DNA of 64,000 bases from assembly GCF_019970065.1 (NCBI RefSeq), contig NZ_JAHXYH010000004.1, positions 434,001-498,000 of the forward strand. Direction: 5' to 3'. Both the position numbers and the translations under genes were made by a program. The DNA is from Chryseobacterium sp. OSA05B (GTDB lineage: Bacteria > Bacteroidota > Bacteroidia > Flavobacteriales > Weeksellaceae). Below the pieces are notes generated by a model. It searched no databases and was not told the origin of the DNA. It saw only the letters and a program-made list of their open reading frames with translations. Positions 26,259 through 34,575 of this stretch are shown piece after piece. The first letter of the stretch is position 1. Every line of letters begins with the position of its first letter.

Positions 26259-28304
26259 TTATAACTTATCATCTATCTTCAACAGAAACGCATATTCCAA
26301 CGCGTCTTCTTTCAATGATTCAAATCTTCCGCTGGCTCCGCCATGGCCTGAGCTCATATCTGTTTTGAATAATAAAAGATTGTCGTCTGTTTTCAATTCT
26401 CTTAATTTTGCCGTCCATTTTGCCGGTTCCCAGTACTGAACCTGAGAGTCGTGGAGACCCGTTGTAATCAGCATATGAGGATAATCTTTCGCTTCTACGT
26501 TGTCGTAAGGTGAATATTCCTTCATGTATCCATAGTACTCCTTGTCATTCGGATTTCCCCATTCGTCGTATTCTCCGGTTGTCAAGGGGATCGTTTCATC
26601 CAGCATGGTCGTCACTACATCTACGAAAGGAACCTGTGCTACAATTGCGTTAAAAAGCTTAGGCTCATAATTAACCACAGCTCCTACCAGAAGACCACCG
26701 GCGCTTCCGCCCATCGCATACATGTGGTTTGATGATGTGTAGTTTTCCTTAATTAAATGTTTCCCTGCATCGATGAAATCGAAGAAAGTATTTTTTTTAA
26801 ATAGCATTTTTCCATCTTCATACCATTCTCTTCCCAGGTATTCTCCGCCACGGATGTGAGCGATAGCATAAATAAATCCTCTGTCCAAGATAGAAAGTCT
26901 TACATTCGAGAAACTGGCATCCACCGTATGTCCGTAGCTTCCATAACCATATAAAAGTAATGGGGTGTCTGCAGATTTTTGAGTGTCTTTGTGATACACC
27001 AATGAGATCGGGATTCTTGTTTCTCCATCTCTTGATTCTGCCCAGATTCTTTCCGATACATAATTTTCCGGATGGAATTTTCCTCCCAGTACTTCCTGTT
27101 GTTTCAGAAGCTGAGTCGTTTTCTCCTTCATATTGTATTCATACGTTGAGCTTGGTTGTGTCAGCGATGTATACCCATAGCGGAGAACTTCGGTGTCAAA
27201 TTCCATATTGATTCCGATATAAGTTGTGTACGTTGGATCAGAAAAAGGGAGATAGTAAGATTCCTGAGTTTTTTCGTCGATGATCTTAATTTGAAGAAGT
27301 CCCTCTTCTCTCTCTTCCAGAACCAGATACTCTCTGAATATTTCAAAACCTTCCAGCAAAATTTCAGCACGGTGTGGAATAACGTCTGTCCAGTTTTCCA
27401 TTCCGCAATTATCGATTTTGGTTTTTACAATCTTGAAATTGGTGGCATCGTCTGCGTTGGTAATGATATAAAACTCGTCTTCATAATGTTCTACAGAATA
27501 TTCCAGATCATCTATTCTTGGCTGAATGATTTTCCATTCTGCAAAAACATTGTTGGAAGGAATGAATCTGTGTTCATCGGAAATCGTACTTGAGCTTGCA
27601 ATGAAAATATATTCCATTGATTTTGTCTTGAAAACATTCACATCAAAAGTATCATCCTCTTCGTGGAAGATCAGAACGTCCTCTGAAGCGTCTGTTCCCA
27701 GCTTATGCCTGTACACCTGGAATGCACGCAGACTTTCATCTTTTCTGATGTAGAAAACGTGTTCGTTATCATTGGCCCAAACTGCTTTTCCTGTTGTGTT
27801 AAGAATCTTATCAGCGAAAACTTCACCCGTAACAAGATTTTTGAAATTGATCGTATAAATTCTTCTGCTGACATTGTCTGATGAAAAAGAAACCAGTTCA
27901 TTATTTGGAGAAACAGCAACGCTTCCCACTTCAAAGTAAGTTTCGCCTTCTGCTAAGACATTGACGTCAACTATTATTTCTTCTTCGTTATCAAGACTTT
28001 TATGCTTTCTGCAGAAAATAGGGTACTCTTTTCCTTCTTCATAGCGTACAATGTACCAGTATCCGTTAAAGAAATAAGGGAGAGACTCGTCGTCTTTTTT
28101 GTAGCGGGCTTTCATCTCTTCGAAAAGTTCCTCCTGAAAAGCTTCAGTATCTTTCATCATCACCTCTTCGTAAGCATTTTCCTCTTCAAGGTATTGGATG
28201 ACCTCGGGATTTTCCCTTTCGTTAAGCCAGAAGTAATTATCAGTTCTTCTGTCGCCGTGTATTTCTAGTATTTTTTCTATTTTTTTTGCCTGTGGAGCTT
28301 TCAT
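26259..28304 (-). CDS. Prolyl oligopeptidase-family serine peptidase, oligopeptidase B type (S9A)
   Basis: A 681-residue cytoplasmic peptidase. The N-terminal half is a seven-bladed beta-propeller (about 70-410) and the C-terminal part an alpha/beta-hydrolase domain. The catalytic triad is visible: Ser534 in GGSAGGLL, Asp619 in GLHDSQV and His654 in SSGHGGASG. The length fits the family. It cleaves short peptides, for oligopeptidase B after basic residues. It heads a three-gene unit. A minus-strand TAAATTTG at 28417-28410 is a candidate -7 element. Confidence 0.92.
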   Translation of the reverse strand: MKAPQAKKIEKILEIHGDRRTDNYFWLNERENPEVIQYLEEENAYEEVMMKDTEAFQEELFEEMKARYKKDDESLPYFFNGYWYIVRYEEGKEYPIFCRKHKSLDNEEEIIVDVNVLAEGETYFEVGSVAVSPNNELVSFSSDNVSRRIYTINFKNLVTGEVFADKILNTTGKAVWANDNEHVFYIRKDESLRAFQVYRHKLGTDASEDVLIFHEEDDTFDVNVFKTKSMEYIFIASSSTISDEHRFIPSNNVFAEWKIIQPRIDDLEYSVEHYEDEFYIITNADDATNFKIVKTKIDNCGMENWTDVIPHRAEILLEGFEIFREYLVLEEREEGLLQIKIIDEKTQESYYLPFSDPTYTTYIGINMEFDTEVLRYGYTSLTQPSSTYEYNMKEKTTQLLKQQEVLGGKFHPENYVSERIWAESRDGETRIPISLVYHKDTQKSADTPLLLYGYGSYGHTVDASFSNVRLSILDRGFIYAIAHIRGGEYLGREWYEDGKMLFKKNTFFDFIDAGKHLIKENYTSSNHMYAMGGSAGGLLVGAVVNYEPKLFNAIVAQVPFVDVVTTMLDETIPLTTGEYDEWGNPNDKEYYGYMKEYSPYDNVEAKDYPHMLITTGLHDSQVQYWEPAKWTAKLRELKTDDNLLLFKTDMSSGHGGASGRFESLKEDALEYAFLLKIDDKL

Positions 28305-28409
28305 CCGAATATTTTAAGTTTTTATTGGGCCGGATGGAACGTACTCATTCATTTTCTCTTTTTCTGAGAATGATTTAAAGCAACGTTTCATTCAATATTA
28401 ATTCTTGTT

Positions 28410-28417
28410 CAAATTTA
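28410..28417 (-). promoter_or_regulatory. Candidate -7 element for the oligopeptidase operon
   Basis: On the minus strand this reads TAAATTTG, matching TAnnTTTG, about 105 bases before the start codon. A -33 element is not clear because the upstream bases belong to the hemD terminator. Confidence 0.45.
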
Positions 28418-28420
28418 GTT

Positions 28421-28462
28421 AAAAAAAAGCCATCTTTCCTGTATTGAAAAGACGGCTGTTTT
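28421..28462 (-). terminator. Terminator after hemD
   Basis: AGCCGTCTTT and AAAGATGGCT (minus strand, between 28457 and 28428) pair with one G-T, followed by a run of eight T residues on that strand. It ends 19 bases after the hemD stop. Confidence 0.8.
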
Positions 28463-28480
28463 TATCTTATGTATTAAAGA

Positions 28481-29224
28481 CTATTTGTGAAGTGCTTTAA
28501 TGTACTTTTCAAGTGCCATGGTCATAGACGGAGTTTCCTTTGTGGGAGCCATAAGATCTACTTTCAGACCTGCTTCTTCCGCAGCTGCTAAAGTAGTGTT
28601 TCCGAAAACACCGATCTTGGTTTCCTCCTGTTTGAAGTCCGGGAAATTCTGTTGAAGAGATTTGATTCCCTGCGGGCTGAAAAAGATCAGCATATCATAA
28701 TCCTTAGCATTGATGTCTGTAAGATCACTGCATACGGTTCTGTACATGATCGCTCTGGTCCAGTCAACATTGGCTGTTTCCATCGTTTTCACGATATCCG
28801 GGCTCAATACATCTGAAGACGGCAGAAGGTATTTTTCTGTAGGAAATTTCTTGAACAGAGGCAGAAGATCTGAGAAGTTTTTCTCCCCAAAGCTGATCTT
28901 TCTCTTTCTATAAACAATATGTTTCTGAAGATAGTTGGCAATCGCCTCAGACTGGCAGATGTATCTCATCGTATCCGGAACCGCGAAACGCAGCTCTTCG
29001 GCAAGTCTGAAGTAATGATCTATTGCATTTTTGCTGGTGAAAATAATCCCAGTAAACTGCGTCAGATCTATCTTCTGAGTTCTGAGTTCTTTGTTGTCAA
29101 CTCCTTCGACGTGGATGAAAGGGCGGAAATCAATCTTTATTTTTTCCTTCTTTGCTATATCCAGATATGGAGAAGACTCACTAGGCGCTGGTTGAGAAAC
29201 CAATATAGACTTTATTCTCATCAT
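28481..29224 (-). CDS. hemD: Uroporphyrinogen-III synthase
   Basis: A 247-residue cytoplasmic enzyme (or 246 from the second Met) with the two-lobed HemD layout. The first lobe carries FTGIIFTSKNAIDHYF (about 57-72) and the second YDMLIFFSPQGIKSLQ and IGVFGNTTLAAAEEAGL. It closes hydroxymethylbilane to uroporphyrinogen III in haem and sirohaem synthesis. Sequence conservation in this family is low, so the call rests on these motifs and on the DUF4271 gene directly upstream, a common flavobacterial arrangement. The gap to that gene is 9 bases, so they form an operon. Confidence 0.85.
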   Translation of the reverse strand: MMRIKSILVSQPAPSESSPYLDIAKKEKIKIDFRPFIHVEGVDNKELRTQKIDLTQFTGIIFTSKNAIDHYFRLAEELRFAVPDTMRYICQSEAIANYLQKHIVYRKRKISFGEKNFSDLLPLFKKFPTEKYLLPSSDVLSPDIVKTMETANVDWTRAIMYRTVCSDLTDINAKDYDMLIFFSPQGIKSLQQNFPDFKQEETKIGVFGNTTLAAAEEAGLKVDLMAPTKETPSMTMALEKYIKALHK

Positions 29225-29233
29225 TGACTTTTA

Positions 29234-29998
29234 TTAAAAAAATAACAACTTCCATAGCAACAATAAAGGTGCGATTTGGAGGGTGCAAATATACAAAAAT
29301 TTATAATACCATTTTTCGGGAAGTATGTTGTTTTTGTGAAACAAATAGAAGAAAATCTTAAAAACCGCGACAAATGCGAAGAATCCGAAATAGTATAAAA
29401 ATATTTTATTTCTGTCTACGGGGAAATAATAGTGGGTTACACAAAGAATTATTAACAAAAATGACAGAATGAAGTAAAATTTTGTGGAGGTAAAATAAAA
29501 AACTGTCCATTTTCTGCCATCCCCTATACTTTGATAAAATAAATAGCCCAATGCAGATTTTGATGCATAAAAAAATATGACTGCCAATAATGTGTATCCG
29601 AATTTATTAAGCTGATACCCCATAAGCTGAAGATCGGCGATATATTTCGGAACAATGGGGATGTATTGCGAAAGCAGTACCGACAGAGTCATGGCCGTTA
29701 CACAGGAAGTGATGATCCAGCTCGGAAGGTTATTGCTGGCATCAAAATACTTCTGAAGCAGAAAGTCTTTCAGGCTTGCATCTCTTTCTATGATATTCAT
29801 CATGAAAACATACAGGAATATGCATCCTATCAGGATAAAGATTACCCAGTCATTGTTCTCAGGTATTCTTACGTGGTTGATAAAGTTTTGTGATAACGGC
29901 AAAGGAATATTTTTTGCAAAATTATAGATTATTTTGTATAAAATAAAAAGGTTAAATAAACTATCTTTGCAAACTGAAATGAAAAAACTCGTCATCAT
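29234..29998 (-). CDS. DUF4271 membrane protein
   Basis: An integral membrane protein of up to 254 residues with about six hydrophobic segments, starting with WVIFILIGCIFLYVFMM. It matches the DUF4271 family found next to hemD in Bacteroidota; function is unknown. The start is uncertain. The ATG at 29998 would overlap the divergent mannosyltransferase gene by 20 bases, and a TTG near IPLPLSQNF would avoid that. A haem-related role is only guilt by association. Confidence 0.75.
   Translation of the reverse strand: MMTSFFISVCKDSLFNLFILYKIIYNFAKNIPLPLSQNFINHVRIPENNDWVIFILIGCIFLYVFMMNIIERDASLKDFLLQKYFDASNNLPSWIITSCVTAMTLSVLLSQYIPIVPKYIADLQLMGYQLNKFGYTLLAVIFFYASKSALGYLFYQSIGDGRKWTVFYFTSTKFYFILSFLLIILCVTHYYFPVDRNKIFLYYFGFFAFVAVFKIFFYLFHKNNILPEKWYYKFLYICTLQIAPLLLLWKLLFF
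29962..29969 (+). promoter_or_regulatory. Candidate -7 element for the polyprenol mannosyltransferase gene
   Basis: TATCTTTG ends 9 bases before the ATG at 29979, implying a very short mRNA leader. A TTG exists at 29934-29936, but its 25-base spacing is longer than usual. Confidence 0.5.
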
Positions 29999-30695
29999 CC
30001 CTACCTATAACGAAAAGGAAAATATAGAAAATATTATTTCCGCGGTTTTTGCATTGGAAGATGACTTTCATATTCTGGTGGTGGATGACTCTTCCCCGGA
30101 CGGAACAGCAGAAATAGTCAGAGACCTTCAAAAAAGATTTCCACACTATCTGCATATGTCCGTGAGACATGTCAAAGACGGCTTAGGAAAGGCTTATATC
30201 CATGGATTTAAATGGGCCATAGAAAATAAATATGACTACATCTTTGAAATGGATGCCGATTTTTCACACAATCCCAATGATCTTCCGAAACTTTTTGAAG
30301 CCTGTCTGAATGCAGATATGGCGATAGGTTCGCGCTATTCAAAAGGAGTGAATGTCGTGAACTGGCCAATGGGTCGTGTGCTGCTTTCCTATTTTGCTTC
30401 CAAGTATGTAAGATTTATTTTAGGACTTCCTATTCATGATACTACCGCAGGATTTGTCTGTTTCTCAAGAAAAGTTCTTGAAGAAATCGGATTGAATAAT
30501 GTAAAACTTAAAGGATACGGCTTTCAGATTGAAATGAAATTCCGTGCTTTTAAAAAAGGTTTTAAAATTGTAGAAGTTCCTATTATATTTACGAACAGAA
30601 TTTTAGGAGAAAGTAAAATGAACGGTGGAATCATTCATGAAGCTGTTTTCGGAGTTTTAAATTTAAAATGGAAATCAATAATCAACAGGTTATGA
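29979..30695 (+). CDS. Polyprenol monophosphomannose synthase (Dpm1-like GT2)
   Basis: A 238-residue family 2 glycosyltransferase without its own membrane segment. It opens with MKKLVIIPTYNEKENIE and contains ILVVDDSSPDGTAEIV, the DxD-like MDADFSHNP (metal/nucleotide site) and SRYSKGVNVVNWP, all characteristic of dolichol/polyprenol-phosphate mannose synthases. The product would be a lipid-linked mannose donor for protein or envelope glycosylation, a known flavobacterial trait. The start at 29979 is preferred over the upstream in-frame ATG because homologues begin at MKKLVIIP. Its stop overlaps the next start (ATGA). Confidence 0.9.
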   Translation: MKKLVIIPTYNEKENIENIISAVFALEDDFHILVVDDSSPDGTAEIVRDLQKRFPHYLHMSVRHVKDGLGKAYIHGFKWAIENKYDYIFEMDADFSHNPNDLPKLFEACLNADMAIGSRYSKGVNVVNWPMGRVLLSYFASKYVRFILGLPIHDTTAGFVCFSRKVLEEIGLNNVKLKGYGFQIEMKFRAFKKGFKIVEVPIIFTNRILGESKMNGGIIHEAVFGVLNLKWKSIINRL

Positions 30696-31060
30696 GAAAG
30701 CTGGTCTTCATTTTCGTTATGCTGTGCATGTTCTCATGCGGCGACTATATTGACAAACCCAAAAATCTGATCGAGCCGGATGCTATGGCTGAGATCCTGG
30801 CTGATCTTGCCCTTACGGATCAGGCGATCATGACCTATCAGAATAAAAATCTGGAAGCGGGAACAAGATTCGTGCTTAAAACCCATAAGGTAAAGTCTGA
30901 AGATTTTGTAGAAAGCTTTAAATATTATGTCATCAAAGACAAAATGAAAGATATTGCGGAGAACGCACAGAATATAGTATTAAAAAAAGATCCTAAAGCA
31001 GAAAAATATGTCCAGGACAAATTGAAAAGTACTGGAACTGTACCTGTTTTAAACAAATAA
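30692..31060 (+). CDS. DUF4296 lipoprotein
   Basis: A 122-residue lipoprotein starting at 30692 (MRKLVFIFVMLCMFSCGDY, lipobox Cys about residue 17). The ATG overlaps the stop codon of the mannosyltransferase (ATGA), showing translational coupling. The helical body AMAEILADLALTDQAIMTY and VESFKYYVIKDKMKDIAENAQNIV fits DUF4296, a Bacteroidota-restricted family of unknown function. It is probably anchored in the outer membrane facing the periplasm. Confidence 0.8.
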   Translation: MRKLVFIFVMLCMFSCGDYIDKPKNLIEPDAMAEILADLALTDQAIMTYQNKNLEAGTRFVLKTHKVKSEDFVESFKYYVIKDKMKDIAENAQNIVLKKDPKAEKYVQDKLKSTGTVPVLNK

Positions 31061-31131
31061 ATATGATGCGGAAACGATTTCTGTCTTTAAAAGCAGAAGC
31101 GTTAATAGCGGTGAATTAAAAGAATAGACGA

Positions 31132-32262
31132 ATGAAATTTTTTAATATAGAAAAAAACTCTGAAGGAAAAGCGAGAGCCGGAGAGATCACCACAGACCAT
31201 GGTACGATCCAGACGCCTATCTTTATGCCTGTAGGAACTGTAGCAAGTGTAAAAACGGTTCATCAGAGAGAATTAAAAGAAGACATTAAAGCCCAGATTA
31301 TTCTGGGGAATACCTACCACCTGTATCTTCGTCCTACTATGGACATTATGGAGCAGGCTGGAGGACTGCACAAATTCATGAACTGGGATCTTCCTATCCT
31401 TACCGATTCAGGAGGTTTTCAGGTGTTTTCACTTTCCAAAAGCAGAAAAATGTCTGAAGAAGGAGTGAAATTCAAATCCCATATCGACGGAAGCTATCAC
31501 ATGTTTACTCCCGAAAAGTCTATGGAAATCCAAAGACAGATCGGAGCGGATATTTTCATGGCTTTCGACGAATGTACGCCTTATCCTTGTGAATATAACC
31601 AGGCTAAAACATCTATGGAGCTTACTCACAGGTGGCTGAAAAGATGTATTGACTGGACAGAAGAAAATAAAGAAATCTACGGTCACAAGCAGAGACTTTT
31701 CCCGATCGTTCAGGGGTCCACGTATTCCGATCTTAGAAAAATTTCAGCTGAAGTGATTGCTGAGGCCGGAGCAGAAGGAAATGCCATCGGCGGACTGTCT
31801 GTAGGAGAACCTGAAGAAGAAATGTACAGAATCACTGATGAAGTAACGGATATTCTTCCAAAAGACAAGCCGAGATACCTTATGGGAGTAGGAACTCCTT
31901 GGAATATCCTTGAATCCATTGGTCTGGGAATTGATATGATGGACTGTGTGATGCCTACCAGAAATGCCAGAAATGCAATGCTTTTCACATGGCAGGGGGT
32001 AATGAATATGAAAAATGAAAAATGGAAGCAGGACTTTTCGCCTTTGGACGAATTTGGAACCAGCTATGTAGACAGAGAATATTCGAAAGCCTATCTGCGC
32101 CATTTATTTGTGTCAAAAGAATATCTTGCAAAGCAGATCGCATCAGTACATAACCTTGCCTTTTACTTAGATCTTGTGAAAGTAGCGAGAGAACATATTT
32201 TGGCAGGTGATTTCTATGAATGGAAAAAATCTGTAGTGCCGGTTCTTAGACAGAGACTTTAA
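31132..32262 (+). CDS. tgt: tRNA-guanine(34) transglycosylase
   Basis: A 376-residue TIM-barrel enzyme that inserts preQ1 at the wobble base of GUN-anticodon tRNAs. Key motifs are ILTDSGGFQVFSL (about 94-106), the nucleophile region GLGIDMMDCVMPTRNARNA (about 262-280) and GGLSVGEP. The usual C-terminal zinc site (CxCxxC plus His) is not there: the matching segment reads LDEFGTSYVDREYSKAYLRHL, without cysteines, although the surrounding helix and HNLAFYLDL are kept. The enzyme is otherwise full length. It is followed 12 bases later by the LptF/G-family permease. Confidence 0.95.
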   Translation: MKFFNIEKNSEGKARAGEITTDHGTIQTPIFMPVGTVASVKTVHQRELKEDIKAQIILGNTYHLYLRPTMDIMEQAGGLHKFMNWDLPILTDSGGFQVFSLSKSRKMSEEGVKFKSHIDGSYHMFTPEKSMEIQRQIGADIFMAFDECTPYPCEYNQAKTSMELTHRWLKRCIDWTEENKEIYGHKQRLFPIVQGSTYSDLRKISAEVIAEAGAEGNAIGGLSVGEPEEEMYRITDEVTDILPKDKPRYLMGVGTPWNILESIGLGIDMMDCVMPTRNARNAMLFTWQGVMNMKNEKWKQDFSPLDEFGTSYVDREYSKAYLRHLFVSKEYLAKQIASVHNLAFYLDLVKVAREHILAGDFYEWKKSVVPVLRQRL

Positions 32263-32274
32263 AACAGAACGATC

Positions 32275-33387
32275 ATGATCAAAATTATAGACGGTTATAT
32301 CATCAAAAAATATCTTGGAACATTCAGTTTCATGCTGATATTGTTGTCTATAGTGGTACTGGTGATTGATGTACAGCAGAAGATTCCAAGGATTGAAAAC
32401 GCAAAAGCACTCGATCCCAAGCTGGATCTGGTGTATTTCCTGATCCACTTTTATCCGTTTTGGATCATTAACCTTGTCGTGACGTTCCTGGCTATCCTGG
32501 TATTTATTTCCGTGATTTATTTCACATCCAGAATGGCGAATAATACCGAAATTGTTGCCATAATCAGTAGTGGAGCCAGCTTTCACAGATTTGCAAAACC
32601 TTATCTTTATACCTCTGTTTTAATTGCTACGATATCGCTGGTGGTCAATCATATGGTGCTTCCTTGGGCCAATATCAAGAAAAACGAGCTGGAAGCATAT
32701 ACCTATAATGCAGCGAATAAAGAAAAAATATTAGGTACCGGTCCTGCATCAGCCCAGTTCAGTAAGACGGAATACATCTTTGTCAACTCCTGGAACAAAA
32801 GAGAAACCAGAGGTTCCGGCTTCGTTTATCAGAAGTTTGATAAAGCCAGAAAGATGATCTATGAGCTGAAAGCATCTGAAGTATATTGGGATAAAGCTAA
32901 AAAACAGTTTATCCTTACCAATTACCTCGAGAAAACCATCAACAAAAATAATACAGAAAAACTCGGCAACGGAGTTGAAATGAGGAAAAGCTACGGACAC
33001 TCTCCCGAAGAACTTTTCCCGAACGAACTTCTTGGCCAGAATAAAACCACTCCCGAACTTATCAAATTTATTGAAAGGGAAAAAAACAGAGGAAACAGCA
33101 ACCTGAATTCTTATCTTAACGAGTTCCACCAAAGAACCGCAATGCCGGTGGCCATTATTATTCTGACGTTCCTGGCCTTATCTCTGGCTTCCCAGAAGAA
33201 AAGGGGAGGTCTTGGAGTCAATCTGGCGATAGGGATTTCTCTGGCGTTTGTTTTTGTATTCTCTTTTGAAGCTTTAAAAGTTGTTTCGGAGAACAAAAGT
33301 TTATCACCGGCTGTAGCCATGTGGCTTCCGAATATGGTGTTTTTCCCGCTTACTTTGTATCTGTACCTGAAAAGAGCCAATCAGTAA
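32275..33387 (+). CDS. LptF/LptG-family lipopolysaccharide export permease
   Basis: A 370-residue inner-membrane protein with three N-terminal and three C-terminal transmembrane helices around a periplasmic beta-jellyroll-like region (about 120-270), the YjgP/YjgQ layout. It starts IKIIDGYIIKKYLGTFSFMLI, typical of the family. With LptB and its partner it would move LPS from the inner membrane toward the LptA bridge. The sequence does not let me decide between LptF and LptG. It follows tgt and converges with birA, leaving one base between the stop codons. Confidence 0.9.
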   Translation: MIKIIDGYIIKKYLGTFSFMLILLSIVVLVIDVQQKIPRIENAKALDPKLDLVYFLIHFYPFWIINLVVTFLAILVFISVIYFTSRMANNTEIVAIISSGASFHRFAKPYLYTSVLIATISLVVNHMVLPWANIKKNELEAYTYNAANKEKILGTGPASAQFSKTEYIFVNSWNKRETRGSGFVYQKFDKARKMIYELKASEVYWDKAKKQFILTNYLEKTINKNNTEKLGNGVEMRKSYGHSPEELFPNELLGQNKTTPELIKFIEREKNRGNSNLNSYLNEFHQRTAMPVAIIILTFLALSLASQKKRGGLGVNLAIGISLAFVFVFSFEALKVVSENKSLSPAVAMWLPNMVFFPLTLYLYLKRANQ

Positions 33388-33388
33388 A

Positions 33389-34105
33389 TCAGTAGAGGAG
33401 TTTGATCTCTTTATGATAGAAAGGTTTTAAACCGTCTTTCTCAAGCTCTATCCACAATTCTCCTTTTTCGTCTGCATGACGGATAATGCCATTTTGTCTC
33501 TCTTTTCCGATTTCGAAAACGGAGATCTCATCTTTGCGGTATAAATTCATGTTAAACTGATCAATGATCTCCTGTTCAGACGGAATGTTTTTCAGTTTTT
33601 CAGACAGATATCCATGGAGTTTAAAGACAAAATCTTCAAGGTCGTAAACCTGTCCGGTCTGCGTCAGAAGCGATCCTGCATGCGATATTTCGTCAAACTG
33701 ATCCTGAAGAACATTGAAGCCGGCACCGATGATGAAATAGTTATTTTGATTTATTTTTTTCTTTTCAATTAAAATCCCGACGATTTTTTTATTTTTAAGA
33801 ATCATATCATTCGGCCATTTTATTTTTACCGGATTGTCAGTCAAATTGGCAAGGAAATCCCGGATGACCACTGCGGTATAGTAATTGAATATAAAGTCTG
33901 AGAGCAGAATGCTTTGGACCTTAACAGCCAGCGTATACGCCACATTTTTTCCGGCCGCCGCCGCCCATGTATTTCCGTATTGTCCGCGGCCTTTAGTTTG
34001 ATTGAATGTAGAGACTCCGATAAAATCTGAATTTTCGTAAAGTAAAAACTTTGAAACTTCGTCATTAGTAGAAGAGCACTCTTTTAAATAAAATAATTGA
34101 TCCAT
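33389..34105 (-). CDS. birA: Biotin-[acetyl-CoA-carboxylase] ligase
   Basis: A 238-residue monofunctional biotin protein ligase lacking the N-terminal DNA-binding domain of E. coli BirA. It shows the biotin/ATP-binding loop TKGRGQYGNTWAAAAGKN (about 36-53), KIKWPNDMIL (biotin-site Lys) and VGILIEKK. It attaches biotin to the carrier subunit of acetyl-CoA carboxylase. It is transcribed divergently from rsfS and ends one base from the permease gene. Confidence 0.93.
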   Translation of the reverse strand: MDQLFYLKECSSTNDEVSKFLLYENSDFIGVSTFNQTKGRGQYGNTWAAAAGKNVAYTLAVKVQSILLSDFIFNYYTAVVIRDFLANLTDNPVKIKWPNDMILKNKKIVGILIEKKKINQNNYFIIGAGFNVLQDQFDEISHAGSLLTQTGQVYDLEDFVFKLHGYLSEKLKNIPSEQEIIDQFNMNLYRKDEISVFEIGKERQNGIIRHADEKGELWIELEKDGLKPFYHKEIKLLY

Positions 34106-34164
34106 TTAAGAAAACTTTAAGACTTTAAAGGGCTAAAAATAAGGCTAAAGTAAAAGAAAAACAA

Positions 34165-34172
34165 TAAATTTG
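34165..34172 (+). promoter_or_regulatory. Candidate -7 element for rsfS
   Basis: TAAATTTG ends 18 bases before the preferred rsfS ATG at 34191, which supports that start over the upstream in-frame ATG at 34170, since that codon falls inside the element. No clear -33 was found. Confidence 0.55.
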
Positions 34173-34190
34173 CAGATTATAGATATTTTA

Positions 34191-34553
34191 ATGAATAAAA
34201 CAGCAGAAAAGCAGGCACTAATAGATAAAATTGTTGAAGCCATCCAGGATGTTAAGGGTGAAGATATTATGATTTTCGATCTTTCGAAGATTGAAAACTC
34301 TGTAGCGGAAACTTTTATAATTTGTAGCGGAAACTCAAATACACAGGTTTCAGCATTGGCAGGAAGTGTAGAGAAAAAAGTAAGAAACGATCTAAAAGAT
34401 AGACCTTGGCATGTAGAAGGTACCGAAAACTCTATGTGGGTTTTGGTAGATTACGTAACGGTGGTAGTACATATTTTCCAGAAAGAAGTTCGTGAATATT
34501 ACGATATTGAAGAACTTTGGGGCGATGCAGCCATTACCAAAATAGAAAATTAA
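34191..34553 (+). CDS. rsfS: Ribosomal silencing factor RsfS
   Basis: A 120-residue RsfS/Iojap protein starting at MNKTAEKQALIDKI. The fold shows in DIMIFDLSKIENSVAETFIICSG, PWHVEGTENSMWVLVDYVTVVVHIF and REYYDIEELWGDA. It binds uL14 and blocks joining of ribosomal subunits when nutrients are low. It lies 22 bases before ftsH; the rsfS-ftsH order is usual in Bacteroidota. Confidence 0.95.
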   Translation: MNKTAEKQALIDKIVEAIQDVKGEDIMIFDLSKIENSVAETFIICSGNSNTQVSALAGSVEKKVRNDLKDRPWHVEGTENSMWVLVDYVTVVVHIFQKEVREYYDIEELWGDAAITKIEN

Positions 34554-34575
34554 TTTTAAATTTTAAAAAGTATAA

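Noticed and set aside
27156..27593. Plus-strand open frame of 145 codons opposite the oligopeptidase gene
   Set aside because: The minus-strand gene shows a full catalytic triad and family-wide length; this frame has no family features.
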